Shown here: piece after piece, positions 1 through 9,414 of the stretch
Position numbering within the stretch: position 1 is the first letter of the stretch
How the letters are laid out: each line of letters opens with the position of its first letter
Assembly: GCF_035695185.1 (NCBI RefSeq)
Contig: NZ_DASSES010000206.1
Span: forward strand, 10,064-74,063
DNA: 64,000 bases
DNA from: Frateuria_A sp035695185
Lineage (GTDB): Bacteria > Pseudomonadota > Gammaproteobacteria > Xanthomonadales > Rhodanobacteraceae
Direction: 5' to 3'
The notes under the pieces: model-generated
Told to the model about the DNA's origin: nothing
The model's database searches: none
Seen by the model: the letters and a program-made list of their open reading frames with translations, nothing else
Position numbers and translations under genes: made by a program

Positions 1-95
1 ACTCCGACCTGCCTTTGCTCTTTGCTCCTTGGGTCGAGACGGGCGGGCAGCTCCTGGAAAGGCGGCGTGTCCCGCAGCGAGCCGGATCGCTAGCG

Positions 96-2078
96 CTACC
101 GCGCCGGCCCGGCTTGGCCCTTTTCCGCTTTTCCGGATACAGGCAGACCCATGCGACGAACCAGATCGCGGAAGCGGGGCGAGCCGCGCAGGTGGTCCAG
201 CGCGGGGTCGTTGAGCCACCCCGACATCTTGGGCTGGCGTTCCCGCGAAGCGCGTTCGAGCCACTGCAGCGCATGGACGTCGTCGCCGAGCATGGCGTAC
301 GCATGCACGATCAGGGGAATGTTCGGCTCCTTGTCCGACGAGTTCGGCGGTTCGAGAAACCGGATTCTCTGCTGCAACGCGCCTGTATACCCCGACCGCC
401 TGTACGCCTGCTCGACTGCCTCGGCGCGTTCGGTCTGTTTGTTCAGGACGAGGGACCGGTGGTACTGCGCATAGGCCTCGGCGAACATCTTCTTCTGCTC
501 GAACACATACCCCATGAAGTAGTTCCACAAGCCCAGGTCCGGATGCATTTCCAGGCTTCGGCGCAACTGGCGCATGGCGTCGTCGTAGCGGCGCGCGAGG
601 TAAAGCATGATCCCCAGGTTCGCATTGGATCCAACGGAGACGGGGTCGAGATCAACGGCGCGTTCGTCTTCCTTCACGGCCTCGTCGAGCTTGCCCATCG
701 AGGCCAGGTAGGCCGCATACCCCTCGTGCGCCAGGGCGTAGTTGGGATTGAGCGCCAGGGCCCGCTTGAACTCCCGTTCCGCACCCGGCCAGTCCCCGAC
801 GTAGAGGCTTACGCCGGCCAGCGCCTGGTGCGCTTCCGCGAGGGACGGATCGAGTTGCAGCGCCTTGAGGGCGGCCGCCCTGGCCCTGGGAAGAGCCTCC
901 TCGTAACTCAGTGAGCCGCCTGCCAGGGACAGGTAGGCATCGGCGACGCCGGCATACGCCAGCGCGTAGGTCGGGTCGATGGCAATGGCCTTCTGGAAAT
1001 AGTCGAGCCCCCGTCGCGCGTTGTCCCCGCTGGCGAAACGTTCAGCCGGGATCCCGCTCGACCAATAGCGGCCCCGCAAATAGTCGTCATGCGCCTGGGG
1101 GTTGATGGCGCGACCCCTCAGATAGTCGTCATGTGCTTCCGGATCGATGGCACGCTCGACGGAGAGCCCGGCGCGTGTCAGCTTGACCCCGACGGTCGCC
1201 GCGATATCGCGCGAAACGTCGTCCTGCAGGGCGAGGACGTCACGCAGGTCACGTTCGTAGCTGCGGGCCCACAGGTGGCGATCGCTGGCCGCTGCAATCA
1301 ATTGCGCGTTGATGCGCACGCGGTTGCCCGCGCGCAGTATGGTCCCTTCGACCACCGCGTCGACGCTCAGCTCGTCGGCGATATCACGCAGCGGCTTGCG
1401 GGAGCCCTTGTATTGCATCGCCGAGGTCCGCGAAACCACGCGCAGCGATCCGATGGTGCCGAGTTCGGTGATCAGCTCGTCGGTCATTCCGTCGGCGAAG
1501 TACTGCTGCTCCTTGTTGCCGGAAAGGTTCTCAAACGGCAGCACTGCCAGCGAGTGGATGGCAGGAGGGGTTCCTTCGACAGGCTCGGCGGCTGGCGCAA
1601 GGTAGAGGTAGGCCGCAGTGCCGGACGCCAGCAACAGAACCGCCGCGAACGCCGCCATGACGACCGCTCGGGACGGCAGGCCATGCCACCCGGCCGAAGG
1701 TGCCTGGCCACTCCCGGCGCCCGCGGCTGGGGACGCTACGCGGGGGGCGCACCGTTCCTGCACGGTGGCGATGAAGCGGTACCCGCGCTTGGGCACGGTC
1801 TCGATGAACCGGGGGGCTCCAGTGGTGTCACCGAGCGCCTTGCGCAGCAGGGAGACGTTGTGCGCGAGCGCGACTTCCTCGACGACGCTGTTCGGCCAGA
1901 GGGTCCTGAGCAGCTCGTCCTTTTCAACCAGCCGCCCCTGGTTGCGGACCAGCAGCAGCAGCGTATCGAAGGCCTTCGGGGCAAGTGGCACCACGTTTCC
2001 GTCACGCACGAGCCGCTTCTCGGCCGGCGCCAAGATGAATCGATCGAATTCGTACGCGACTGGGTGGGCGTCGGACAT
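96..2078 (-). CDS. Winged-helix DNA-binding regulator with TM segment and TPR domain (CadC-like)
   Basis: A 660-residue putative membrane-bound transcription regulator. Residues about 8-105 form an OmpR/PhoB-type winged helix (KAFDTLLLLVRNQGRLV, then LWPNSVVEEVALAHNVSLLRK). A single hydrophobic segment follows near 140-165 (VVMAAFAAVLLLASGTAAYLYL). Next comes a periplasmic adenylate-cyclase-associated/FlgO-like part (LAVLPFENLSGNKEQQYFADG) and several TPRs. I chose the ATG at 2078 because the winged helix begins just after it; upstream codons give a non-homologous 23-residue tail. Residues 310-323 and 324-337 are a near-exact 14-residue duplication not expected in this family. It is divergent from the UrrA-like gene. 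Signal sensed is unknown; family assignment is firm, the regulon is not visible. Confidence 0.9.
   Translation of the reverse strand: MSDAHPVAYEFDRFILAPAEKRLVRDGNVVPLAPKAFDTLLLLVRNQGRLVEKDELLRTLWPNSVVEEVALAHNVSLLRKALGDTTGAPRFIETVPKRGYRFIATVQERCAPRVASPAAGAGSGQAPSAGWHGLPSRAVVMAAFAAVLLLASGTAAYLYLAPAAEPVEGTPPAIHSLAVLPFENLSGNKEQQYFADGMTDELITELGTIGSLRVVSRTSAMQYKGSRKPLRDIADELSVDAVVEGTILRAGNRVRINAQLIAAASDRHLWARSYERDLRDVLALQDDVSRDIAATVGVKLTRAGLSVERAIDPEAHDDYLRGRAINPQAHDDYLRGRYWSSGIPAERFASGDNARRGLDYFQKAIAIDPTYALAYAGVADAYLSLAGGSLSYEEALPRARAAALKALQLDPSLAEAHQALAGVSLYVGDWPGAEREFKRALALNPNYALAHEGYAAYLASMGKLDEAVKEDERAVDLDPVSVGSNANLGIMLYLARRYDDAMRQLRRSLEMHPDLGLWNYFMGYVFEQKKMFAEAYAQYHRSLVLNKQTERAEAVEQAYRRSGYTGALQQRIRFLEPPNSSDKEPNIPLIVHAYAMLGDDVHALQWLERASRERQPKMSGWLNDPALDHLRGSPRFRDLVRRMGLPVSGKAEKGQAGPAR
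1068..1151 (-). repeat. 42-bp tandem duplication inside the CadC-like gene
   Basis: Two adjacent 42-bp units (1110-1151 and 1068-1109) encode AIDPEAHDDYLRGR and AINPQAHDDYLRGR. The bases differ at several sites, so the duplication is not brand-new. It lies at the entry to the TPR region, where homologous proteins normally carry one such segment ahead of the first TPR. Confidence 0.85.
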
Positions 2079-2246
2079 CGCGGGTCCTGACCGGAGATGT
2101 GTTCGATCCGGTCGATTTTCAGTCAGAAAATTCCAGCGTTCTCTCAAGCTTTTCCAGGGGCGAGAGGCTTACATCCCCTGTGCGTAGGCAATGTCTGCCA
2201 CGCGGTTTCACCTGGCGTGAAATCTTCGGAAAACCGGGAGAGGAAC

Positions 2247-2636
2247 ATGAACACGATCTTCCGTTCCAGCACGTTTCGTGGATGGATGGTGACGGCGCTC
2301 GTGGGTGCCTTGGCCGCGAGCGCGAGCGTCTACGCCGCCCATAACAACTCAGAGAGCAAGGTCGTCAGTTTTGCGGATCTCGAGATATCGACTCCGGCCG
2401 GCGCCACCGAGCTGTACGGCCGCATCGATGCTGCGGCGGCCAGCGTATGCTCGTACTTCTGGTTCCGGTCGAGCGCGGCCGAGGCGCGTTGCATCCACGA
2501 CGCGATCGCCAACGCCGTGGCCGACGTGAACGAACCCGCCTTGATCGCCGTATACAACCTGAAGAACAGGAAGCCGCTGCGAGGCCGGAGAGGCACGGAA
2601 TCGCTGCTCACCTTGCGTGGCGCGGCCGGCCACTAG
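2247..2636 (+). CDS. UrrA-like small secreted protein
   Basis: A 129-residue protein with an N-terminal signal peptide (GWMVTALVGALAASASVYA) followed by the pattern VSFADLEISTPAGATELYGRI...AAASVC. I associate this pattern with UrrA-family proteins of Xanthomonadales. Cysteines in SVCSYF and EARCIH could form a disulfide in the periplasm. The ATG at 2247 is preceded by a GGGAGAGGA ribosome site; the longer upstream reading is not a signal peptide. It lies divergent from the winged-helix regulator, which may control it (inference). Biochemical function of the family is unknown to me. Confidence 0.75.
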   Translation: MNTIFRSSTFRGWMVTALVGALAASASVYAAHNNSESKVVSFADLEISTPAGATELYGRIDAAAASVCSYFWFRSSAAEARCIHDAIANAVADVNEPALIAVYNLKNRKPLRGRRGTESLLTLRGAAGH

Positions 2637-2655
2637 AAACCAGTGGCGTCGCGAT

Positions 2656-2670
2656 GTCGCCGCCGGCGAC
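2656..2670 (+). terminator. Possible hairpin after UrrA-like gene
   Basis: GTCGCC-GCC-GGCGAC makes a 6-bp GC stem 20 bases after the stop of the UrrA-like gene. There is no T tract, so terminator activity is only suggested. Confidence 0.4.
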
Positions 2671-2713
2671 GTTCCCTGCGTTGAGTGGCGGGTCGGGTTT
2701 CCGGATCCCCCGA

Positions 2714-2741
2714 GCCGGAGCGCGGCCAGCGGCGCTCTGGC
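2714..2741 (-). terminator. Hairpin downstream of the alpha/beta hydrolase
   Basis: A 10-bp stem with one G-T wobble (left arm GCCGGAGCGC, right arm GCGCTCTGGC, 8-base loop) lies nine bases beyond the hydrolase stop codon, in the gap between convergent genes. No T run follows. Confidence 0.45.
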
Positions 2742-2750
2742 CCGACCGCC

Positions 2751-3827
2751 TTACTCAGGCGCATGCCGCGCGAGCCGCAGGGCCTGAAGGACCGCCTTCA
2801 CCACCGCGTCCGGTTGATCGATCTGGATGTCGTGCGAGGACTCCGGAACCTGCACCAGCGTGCCGCGAGAGGAGCTGGCCAGGATCTGCGCCTGCGTGCG
2901 GGCACGCGCTTCTTCGAGCCCCTTGCGGTCACGGGGCAGGGCGTCGGCATAGGTGTTGGCGGCGGACAGCACGATCAGGGGTGTCGCGCCGTGCGTCTCC
3001 CGTGCCGACACCGGCTGCCGGAACACCTCGGCATTGTTCTCGAGTACCGAGAGCACGGTGTGCCAGAACGCCGGCTTCGACTTGTGCGCCAGGCTCACCG
3101 CATTGAGCCGGGCGCTGGCAAGCGGATCGCCACTGGCCAGACAGTGAGCCAGGGCGGGCGAGGTGGACGGCAGTGCGCGCTTTTCGGCGGCCGCCTCGCA
3201 CTGGTGAAGAAACGCGAGCCGCTGCACGGACATGGCGTCCTCGTCCTTTTGCCAGGCGGGCGCGAACCTGGCGACGGCCTGCGCGGGCGGATCGACCAGC
3301 ACCAGTGCGCTCACGTCCGCCGGGTAGCGACTTGCATACTGACGGACGATGTTGCTGCCCAGCGAATGCCCCACCATCACCAGCGGGGTCCTGAGGCCGG
3401 CACGCCGGATCAGTGCGTGCAGGTCCGACACATCGGCACCGAGATCCCGCGGCAAGGGGCCCTCGCTGCTGAAGCCATAGCCGGCCCGGTCATACGCACA
3501 GACGCGGGCATGGGAGGCCAGCAGCGGCTGCACTTTGAACCAGGTGGAGGAGTCGGCGATGGCGCCGGCCTCGAGCATGACGGTCTGCGCTCCGCTGCCC
3601 GTGCAGCGCAGGTTGAGGTGGCGGCCATGGCCGAGGTCGACCAGCTTCGCCGCGTGCGCATAGCTGTCCGGTATGCGTCGTGGCGTGGCAGCGTGGCTCG
3701 CGTCAGTGGCCCGGGCCTGGCCAAGCACCACGGCCAGTAAGAGGGTGCTGCCCGCTTTGAGGTACGTCCTGTTCAAGGCCTGTCTCCTGTCGATGGCCCG
3801 GGCCGTGGCGCCGGGCAGGCTCTTCAT
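2751..3827 (-). CDS. Exported alpha/beta-hydrolase
   Basis: 358-residue alpha/beta-hydrolase-fold enzyme. An N-terminal hydrophobic stretch (AGSTLLLAVVLGQARA, residues 25-40) suggests export. Oxyanion-side motif CTGSG near residue 75, nucleophile elbow GHSLGS with Ser155, and a late His in SSHDIQ (ESSHDIQIDQPDAVV) complete a plausible triad. The motif VCAYDRAGYGFS is typical of the proline iminopeptidase/haloalkane-dehalogenase-like branch. The substrate cannot be told. It stands alone on the minus strand, convergent with the UrrA-like gene. Confidence 0.85.
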   Translation of the reverse strand: MKSLPGATARAIDRRQALNRTYLKAGSTLLLAVVLGQARATDASHAATPRRIPDSYAHAAKLVDLGHGRHLNLRCTGSGAQTVMLEAGAIADSSTWFKVQPLLASHARVCAYDRAGYGFSSEGPLPRDLGADVSDLHALIRRAGLRTPLVMVGHSLGSNIVRQYASRYPADVSALVLVDPPAQAVARFAPAWQKDEDAMSVQRLAFLHQCEAAAEKRALPSTSPALAHCLASGDPLASARLNAVSLAHKSKPAFWHTVLSVLENNAEVFRQPVSARETHGATPLIVLSAANTYADALPRDRKGLEEARARTQAQILASSSRGTLVQVPESSHDIQIDQPDAVVKAVLQALRLARHAPE

Positions 3828-4188
3828 CGACTCGGGGAGGCGCCAGGAAGTTCAGGGGGCCAGGGCCGTTGAGCGCGGCAGGGGAGCGGTGCATGCGGCC
3901 ATGCCGCCGACGCGCGGCGACTACCGCAGCCGGTGCGAGCGGCCTCCACCGGTGCGCCAGCGCGCCTGCCTTCCCACCGACCGCCGGCCAGCAAAACCGG
4001 CCCGGAGGCGTCGGCGCTGGACCGGTACCAGCGCTTTCGGAATGTGGTGGCCGATGGGCCTCAACATCCGGGCTGCGCGACCGTCCCGTCCATCGGCGAC
4101 GCCGATGGTGCGTTCGGCTTTTTCCGTTTCCGCGGGTGTGCGGGGCAATGCCATGGTGTTCGCCACACATGGTTTGGAGAGAGTACGC
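3828..4188. other. Intergenic gap, 361 bp, no gene seen
   Basis: This gap separates the divergent hydrolase and SDR genes. Open frames here are compositional shadows with no recognisable domain, and I found no palindrome or convincing promoter. A LysR-type site might be expected because a broken LysR gene lies beyond the SDR, but none was identified. Confidence 0.5.
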
Positions 4189-4917
4189 ATGAACGTCCGG
4201 GACGCGAAGATCCTCATCGTCGGAGGCAGCTCCGGCATGGGTCTGGCCGTGGCGCAGCGCTGCCTCGAGGCGGGTGCCGCGGTGACCATTGCCGGGCGCA
4301 GCGCGGAGCGCCTGCAGGCGGCTCGCGCCACCCTGCAAGCGCCGGCGCGGCTGCAGGCGGTCGAGGTCGACATCGCGCAGGAAGCCCAGGTGGCCGCGTT
4401 GTTCGCGCGGACGGGCACACTGGACCACATCGTCAGCACCGCCGCCGATATCCGCGGCGCCTACCAGCTGCTGCCCGCGCTGGACCTGGCGGACGCGCAG
4501 CGGGTCGTGGACAGCAAATTCCTCGGGCCGCTGCTGCTGGCCAAGCATGGGGCGCCGAAGCTCGACGCCGCCGGCTCGCTCACCTTCACCTCCGGTGTCG
4601 CCGCCTATCGGCCGGCCGCGCGCGGCAGCGTGGTGGCGGCGATCAACGCGGCACTGGAAGGGCTGGTGCGGGCGCTTGCGGTCGAGCTCGCGCCCCTGCG
4701 CGTCAACGCCGTCTCGCCCGGCTGGGTGGATACGCCGATCTGGTCGGCGGTGGCGGGCGACGCCAAGGACGCCACGCTCGACGCGATGGCGCAACGCCTG
4801 CCGGTGGGGCGCATCGGCCAGCCCGCGGACATCGCCGACGCCATTGCCTTCCTCATGGGCAACGGATTCACGACGGGCACGGTGTTGCATGTGGAGGGAG
4901 GCCATCGGCTGGCGTGA
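4189..4917 (+). CDS. SDR-family protein lacking the catalytic YxxxK
   Basis: 242-residue Rossmann-fold short-chain dehydrogenase/reductase-like protein. The NAD(P) motif VGGSSGMG is at residues 10-18 and the C-terminal VNAVSPGWVDTPIW and GRIGQPADIADAIAFL blocks are canonical. Where classical members have YxASKAAL, this one reads VAAINAAL, so both catalytic Tyr and Lys are replaced (V and N). It may therefore bind nucleotide without classical SDR chemistry, or use another mechanism; a subgroup with this feature exists as far as I recall. Start at 4189 follows TTTGGAGAGAGTACGC. Its last 50 bases overlap the 3' end of the convergent LysR gene. Confidence 0.85.
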   Translation: MNVRDAKILIVGGSSGMGLAVAQRCLEAGAAVTIAGRSAERLQAARATLQAPARLQAVEVDIAQEAQVAALFARTGTLDHIVSTAADIRGAYQLLPALDLADAQRVVDSKFLGPLLLAKHGAPKLDAAGSLTFTSGVAAYRPAARGSVVAAINAALEGLVRALAVELAPLRVNAVSPGWVDTPIWSAVAGDAKDATLDAMAQRLPVGRIGQPADIADAIAFLMGNGFTTGTVLHVEGGHRLA

Positions 4918-5801
4918 GCCCGAACGTGGCGCCGGCATGGTCGAGCACGCGCCGGAGCGCCGGCGCCAGGACGCGTTGCCGGCGCCAGAGCATCAGCAGC
5001 GAGGCCGAGGCGTCGGGATCGAGCCAGGGCATCGCCACGAGTTCGCCGCGCGCGAGTTCGGCCGCCACTGCCAGGCGCGGCACCAGCCCCATGGCGAAGC
5101 CGGCCATCACCAGGCGCGCGATCGCGCGGATGCTGTCCACCTCGGCTACTGGGACGGGGGCGGCGATGCCGGCGCGGGCGAACGCCGCGTCGAACAGGTG
5201 GCGATAGACGCACCCCTTTCCGGTCACCACGAAGCTTGCGGATGCGAGGGTCTCGGCCAGGTCGCCGCGGGTGGCGGCAGCGCCTGGTGCGGCGATGAGC
5301 ACCAGCGGCTCCCTGAGCACCTCGCGCCTGGCCAGCCGTGGATCGGACCCGCCCCGGTCGAAGCAGAAGGCCGCGTCGAGCGCGCCGCTGCCCACCGCAT
5401 GCAGCAGCTCGCCGGTGCCCATCACCTTCAGCTTCACCCCGATCTGCGGGTGCGCCTGCCGGAAGGCGGTCCATCCACGACGGCAGTCGGGTCACGGCTA
5501 TCGTCTCCAGGGCGCCCAGCGTGACGGCGCCGGTCTCCCGGCCGGCCGCTGCCGCCACCGCGGCCCTCGCCTCGTCGACCCGCGCCAGGATCTCCTGCGC
5601 ATGGGCGGCGAGCGCCTCTCCCGCCGCCGTCAGCCGCAGGCCCTGGCGCGTGCGGGTGAACAGCCGGGCATCGAGTTCCGCCTCCAGCGACTGCAACTGG
5701 TCGCTGACGCTCGACTGCGCCAGGTGCACTTCCTCGGCCGCGCGGGTGACGTTGCCACGGCGCGCTACCGCCAGAAAGGTTCTGAGCACTCTCGGGTGCA
5801 T
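4868..5801 (-). pseudogene. LysR-type regulator, frameshifted
   Basis: The N-terminal part reads as a normal LysR helix-turn-helix from ATG 5801 (MHPRVLRTFLAVARRGNVTR, then AQSSVSDQLQSLE) and continues to ...IAVTRLPSW. The frame is then lost near 5473. The effector-binding domain resumes one frame over (WTAFRQAHPQIGVKL and onward from about 5470 to 4868, ending PPHATPCPS). A single extra base in TGGATGGACC would explain it. Either the gene is inactive or this is a sequence error. It is convergent with the SDR gene, overlapping it by 50 bp; in intact relatives such a pair often forms a regulator/oxidoreductase unit (inference). Confidence 0.85.
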
Positions 5802-5981
5802 GCATACGTCCGGCTGCCGTTCGATGGCGGGATGTTCGCCGAAGAAGCCGGTGAAGGCCAACGCGGGAACGGCCGCGGTGCAGCCTGATGGCCTATTGCG
5901 CGATAGCGAGACGGACCGGTTCGCTGCGGTGCGGCCGACCGGGCGGCCGCACCGTTTGCATGCTCCCTGGCGGCCTTCTGC

Positions 5982-8900
5982 CTACAGCGTGATCGGCTTG
6001 GCGCCGGCCGCCTTCAGCCGCGCGTTGAGGTCGGCCAGGTCGCGGCGCTTCAGCTGCTGCCAGGCCTCGACCGTGGCATCCAGCGTCTTCGACAGGGTGG
6101 CATACGAGGCCTTCGCGTCCTGGCTGGGATCGGCATCGGCGCCGTCGACCGCCTGTTCGAGCTTGGCCAGGTTCAATGCCAGGGCGCGCAGGCTGTCGGT
6201 GCGCTTCGGCGGGGCGCCGATCGTGTTGCGCGGGTCGGGATGCGCCTCCACGCCGGACAGGTCCTGCGCCTTGTCCATCAACGCCGCGACCTGGGCATGC
6301 AGCGTGGTCTTGGGCACTGCGTCCAGTGCCTTCAGCAGCTTGCCCGCTTCGGTGCTGGCGCGGGCGGCGCGTGCCGAGGCTTGTTCCACCTTGCGCGCCA
6401 GTTCGAACTCGCGTTGCAGCGCGGCCGTGGGTACCTGCACGCGCGGATCGGCCTTCAGCTGCAAGGGCTGGCGGTAGCGCCGACCATTCACCCGCAGCTC
6501 GACGGTGTACTGGCCGGGCGGCGCCCAGACGCCGCTTTTCTCCTGCGAACTGTCGGGCTGGGCGGGCAGCTGCGACGGATAGCGCAGGTCCCACACGAAG
6601 CGATGCATGCCCGGCGCGGTGGACAGGCGCATCGGTGCCGGCAGCCATTCCGGTGCGACGGCGAGCTTGGCCGGATCGGGCTTGCTCACCGGCTCGGCAC
6701 TGCTGAAGCTGCGCACCGGCTTGCCCTGCGCATCGAACACGGTGAGCGTCACCGCGCCCTTCACCGCCTTCGGCAGCACGTAGTCGATCATCGCGCCATC
6801 GGGCGGGTTGGCCGCCATCGGCTCGTCCTTCGGGAATGGCGTGCCGGTGAAGCTGGCCAGGCGCACGCGGATGGCATCGGCCGGCTTGAACAGGGTCGCC
6901 GTGTCCGCCTGCAGGCCAGCCATCTGCCGCAGCGCGCTGACGTTGTCCATGATCCAGAAGCCGCGGCCGTGGGTGGCGATCACCAGGTCGTCGCCATGCA
7001 CGTCGATGTCGCGCACCGAGGTCATCGGCAGGTTCTGCTGCAGCGCCTGCCAGTGCGCGCCGTCGTCGAACGAGACGTACATGCCCCGTTCGGTGCCGGC
7101 GTAGAGCAGGCCGCGGTGCCGCGGATCCTCGCGCACCACGTTGACGAAGCTGTCGCGGGGGATGCCGGCGTCGATGCGCGTCCACGCCTTGCCGCCGTCG
7201 GTGGTGCGGTAGAGGTAGGGCGTGTCGTCGTCCAGCCGATGACGGTCGATCGCCAGGTAGGCGGTGTCCGGGTCGAAGTGCGATGGCTCGATGCCGGCGA
7301 CCTTCGACCACGGCGTCAGCGCCCGCGGCGTGACCGGCTGCCAGTGCGCGCCCTCGTCGTCGGTGCGCCAGACCAGGCCGTCATCGGTGCCCACCCACAG
7401 TGCCTTGGCGTCGAGCGGCGAGGGGGCGATGGTGTAGATCACGCCACGGCGCTTGTCGACGTGGTTGTCGTCGGCGGCGGTGGGGGCGTCGAGGTTGGCC
7501 GGCACGCCGGCGTCCTCGCGGGTTAGGTCGGGGCTGATCGGCGCCCAGTGGTCGCCGCCGTCATCGGTGCGGAACAGGCGCTGGTTGGCGAAGTACAGCA
7601 CCTTGTGGTCGCGCTTGGAGAAGGCCAGCGGCAGCGTCCAGGCGGCACGGTAGTGCGCGGCGGGGTAGGCGAGGGTGGGATCGACGCTGCGGGTCTGTTC
7701 GGTGCGGGTGTCCAGCTTGTCGACCCGGCCGCCGTAGACGATATCCGGATCGTCGGGGTCCGGCGCGATCATGTCGCTCTCGCCGCCGGCGGTCACCTCG
7801 TGGAACTGCTCCATGGTGATGCCGTCGCCGTTGCCGGTGCGGCTGGGCAGCGCGACCGCGCCGGAATCCTGCTGCGCGCCGTAGACCCAGTACGGGAAGC
7901 GGTCGTCGGTGCTGACGTGGTAGATCTGCGCGGTGGGCTGGTTGTACCAGCTGCTCCAGCTCTTGCCGCCGTTGAGCGTGACCAGCGCACCCTGGTCGAC
8001 GCCCAGGATCTGCCGGTCCGGATCGGTCGGGTCGATCCACATCTGATGGAAGTCGTCGCCGGTCGGATCGCCCTTCAGAGCGATGAACCGCTTGCCGCCG
8101 TCGTCGGAGCGCAACACGATGGTGTTCATCACGTAGACGCGGTCGGCGTTCTTCGGGTCCACCGTGAGCCGGCAGAAATACCAGCCGCGCTGCCAGATGC
8201 GCTGGTCGGAGGTCAGGTGCTTCCAGTGCGCGCCACCGTCGTCGGAGCGGTACAGGCCGCCTTCGCCGGCCGGTGCGTCCACCAGCGCGTAGACCCGGTC
8301 CGGCTCGCTCGGCGCCACCGCGATGCCGATGCGCCCGGGATGGGCGGCGAAGCCGTTGTCCTGCAGCTGGCTCCAGTGCTCGCCCCCGTCATGCGATACG
8401 TACAGCCCGCTGCCCGGGCCGTTCGAGGGCGGGTAGACGCTCCACGGCGGGCGGCGGGTCTGCCACAGCGCGGCGTAGATCGTGTCCGGATCGCCGGGCT
8501 TGAAGGCCAGGTCGATCGCGCCGGTGTCGTGGTCCTTGAACAGCACCTTGCGCCAGCTCTTGCCGCCGTCGCGCGAGCGGAACACGCCGCGTTCGGCGTT
8601 CGGCCCGTAGGCATGGCCGAGCGAGGCGGCGAACACCACGTCCGGGTTGCGCGGGTCGACCAGCACGCTGGCGATCTGCCGGCTGTCCTCCAGCCCGATG
8701 TGCGTCCAGTGCCGGCCGCCGTCGGTGCTCTTGTACATGCCGTTGCCGTGCGCGATGTCCGAACGCATGTCGGCTTCGCCGCTGCCCACGTAGAGCGTCT
8801 TCGGGTCGGACGGCGCCACTGCCAGTGCGCCGATCGAACCGACCTTCTCGTCGTCGAAGATCGGCTGCCAGGTGCGCCCGGCGTCCTGGGTGGCCCACAC

Positions 8901-9098
8901 GCCGCCATCCACCGCGCCGAAATAGAAATGCCGGTTGTCGCCGGGCACGCCCGCCACCGTCAGCACGCGCCCGCCGCGGAAGGGTCCGATCAGGCGCCAG
9001 TGCAGTCCCTGGTACAGCGCCGGATCGACGGAAGCCTGTGCGGCCAGCGCCGTCGTGATTCCGAGGGTGAGCAGGGCGAGGCTGTGGCGCAGACGCAT
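5982..9098 (-). CDS. Large exported BNR/Asp-box (sortilin-like) repeat protein
   Basis: 1038 residues with a signal peptide (MRLRHSLALLTLGITTALAAQA). Many Asp-box repeats of type SxDGGxxW follow (for example TQDAGRTW, STDGGRHW, SRDGGKSW, SDDGGAHW, RTDDGGDHW, TTDGGKAW). They form one or two beta-propellers over residues about 30-720, in the VPS10/glycosyl-hydrolase-like BNR superfamily. A beta-sandwich-like part (PGMHRFVWDLRYP) and a helical C-terminal stretch follow. ATG 9098 was preferred to the upstream codon because the signal peptide starts there, with a CGGAG ribosome site. Such proteins are frequent in Xanthomonadales; enzymatic activity is unproven, peptide or glycan binding is possible. 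Confidence 0.88.
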   Translation of the reverse strand: MRLRHSLALLTLGITTALAAQASVDPALYQGLHWRLIGPFRGGRVLTVAGVPGDNRHFYFGAVDGGVWATQDAGRTWQPIFDDEKVGSIGALAVAPSDPKTLYVGSGEADMRSDIAHGNGMYKSTDGGRHWTHIGLEDSRQIASVLVDPRNPDVVFAASLGHAYGPNAERGVFRSRDGGKSWRKVLFKDHDTGAIDLAFKPGDPDTIYAALWQTRRPPWSVYPPSNGPGSGLYVSHDGGEHWSQLQDNGFAAHPGRIGIAVAPSEPDRVYALVDAPAGEGGLYRSDDGGAHWKHLTSDQRIWQRGWYFCRLTVDPKNADRVYVMNTIVLRSDDGGKRFIALKGDPTGDDFHQMWIDPTDPDRQILGVDQGALVTLNGGKSWSSWYNQPTAQIYHVSTDDRFPYWVYGAQQDSGAVALPSRTGNGDGITMEQFHEVTAGGESDMIAPDPDDPDIVYGGRVDKLDTRTEQTRSVDPTLAYPAAHYRAAWTLPLAFSKRDHKVLYFANQRLFRTDDGGDHWAPISPDLTREDAGVPANLDAPTAADDNHVDKRRGVIYTIAPSPLDAKALWVGTDDGLVWRTDDEGAHWQPVTPRALTPWSKVAGIEPSHFDPDTAYLAIDRHRLDDDTPYLYRTTDGGKAWTRIDAGIPRDSFVNVVREDPRHRGLLYAGTERGMYVSFDDGAHWQALQQNLPMTSVRDIDVHGDDLVIATHGRGFWIMDNVSALRQMAGLQADTATLFKPADAIRVRLASFTGTPFPKDEPMAANPPDGAMIDYVLPKAVKGAVTLTVFDAQGKPVRSFSSAEPVSKPDPAKLAVAPEWLPAPMRLSTAPGMHRFVWDLRYPSQLPAQPDSSQEKSGVWAPPGQYTVELRVNGRRYRQPLQLKADPRVQVPTAALQREFELARKVEQASARAARASTEAGKLLKALDAVPKTTLHAQVAALMDKAQDLSGVEAHPDPRNTIGAPPKRTDSLRALALNLAKLEQAVDGADADPSQDAKASYATLSKTLDATVEAWQQLKRRDLADLNARLKAAGAKPITL

Positions 9099-9414
9099 GG
9101 GTGGCTCCGGAGTCGGCAGGCTGAAGCGAACGATCTGCGCACGTTGCCGGGCGGGATTCAAGAGCAGGAAGTCACGGGGCCCTCGGCGCGCGCCGCGCTT
9201 GCGCCACGTGTAGCCTTGTGGGGCTGTGGCGTGAGGCGGGACCGGCCCTCGGTGGGCGCCATGCAAGCTCGCTCGTCGCGCGCGCTGGATTCGCCGCATC
9301 GCCTGTCTTCATTTGCCGGCCCGTCGGCCGATAAGGCGGGGACGCGTTTCAAGCAACCGGATCGTGGCGGATGCGGCCCGATTCGACTCGGTATCTCTAC
9401 TCCAGGTTTCCCGG
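9099..9414. other. Divergent promoter region, 316 bp
   Basis: This region lies between the BNR protein and the diguanylate cyclase, which are transcribed away from each other. No small gene or operator palindrome was recognised in it. Confidence 0.5.
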
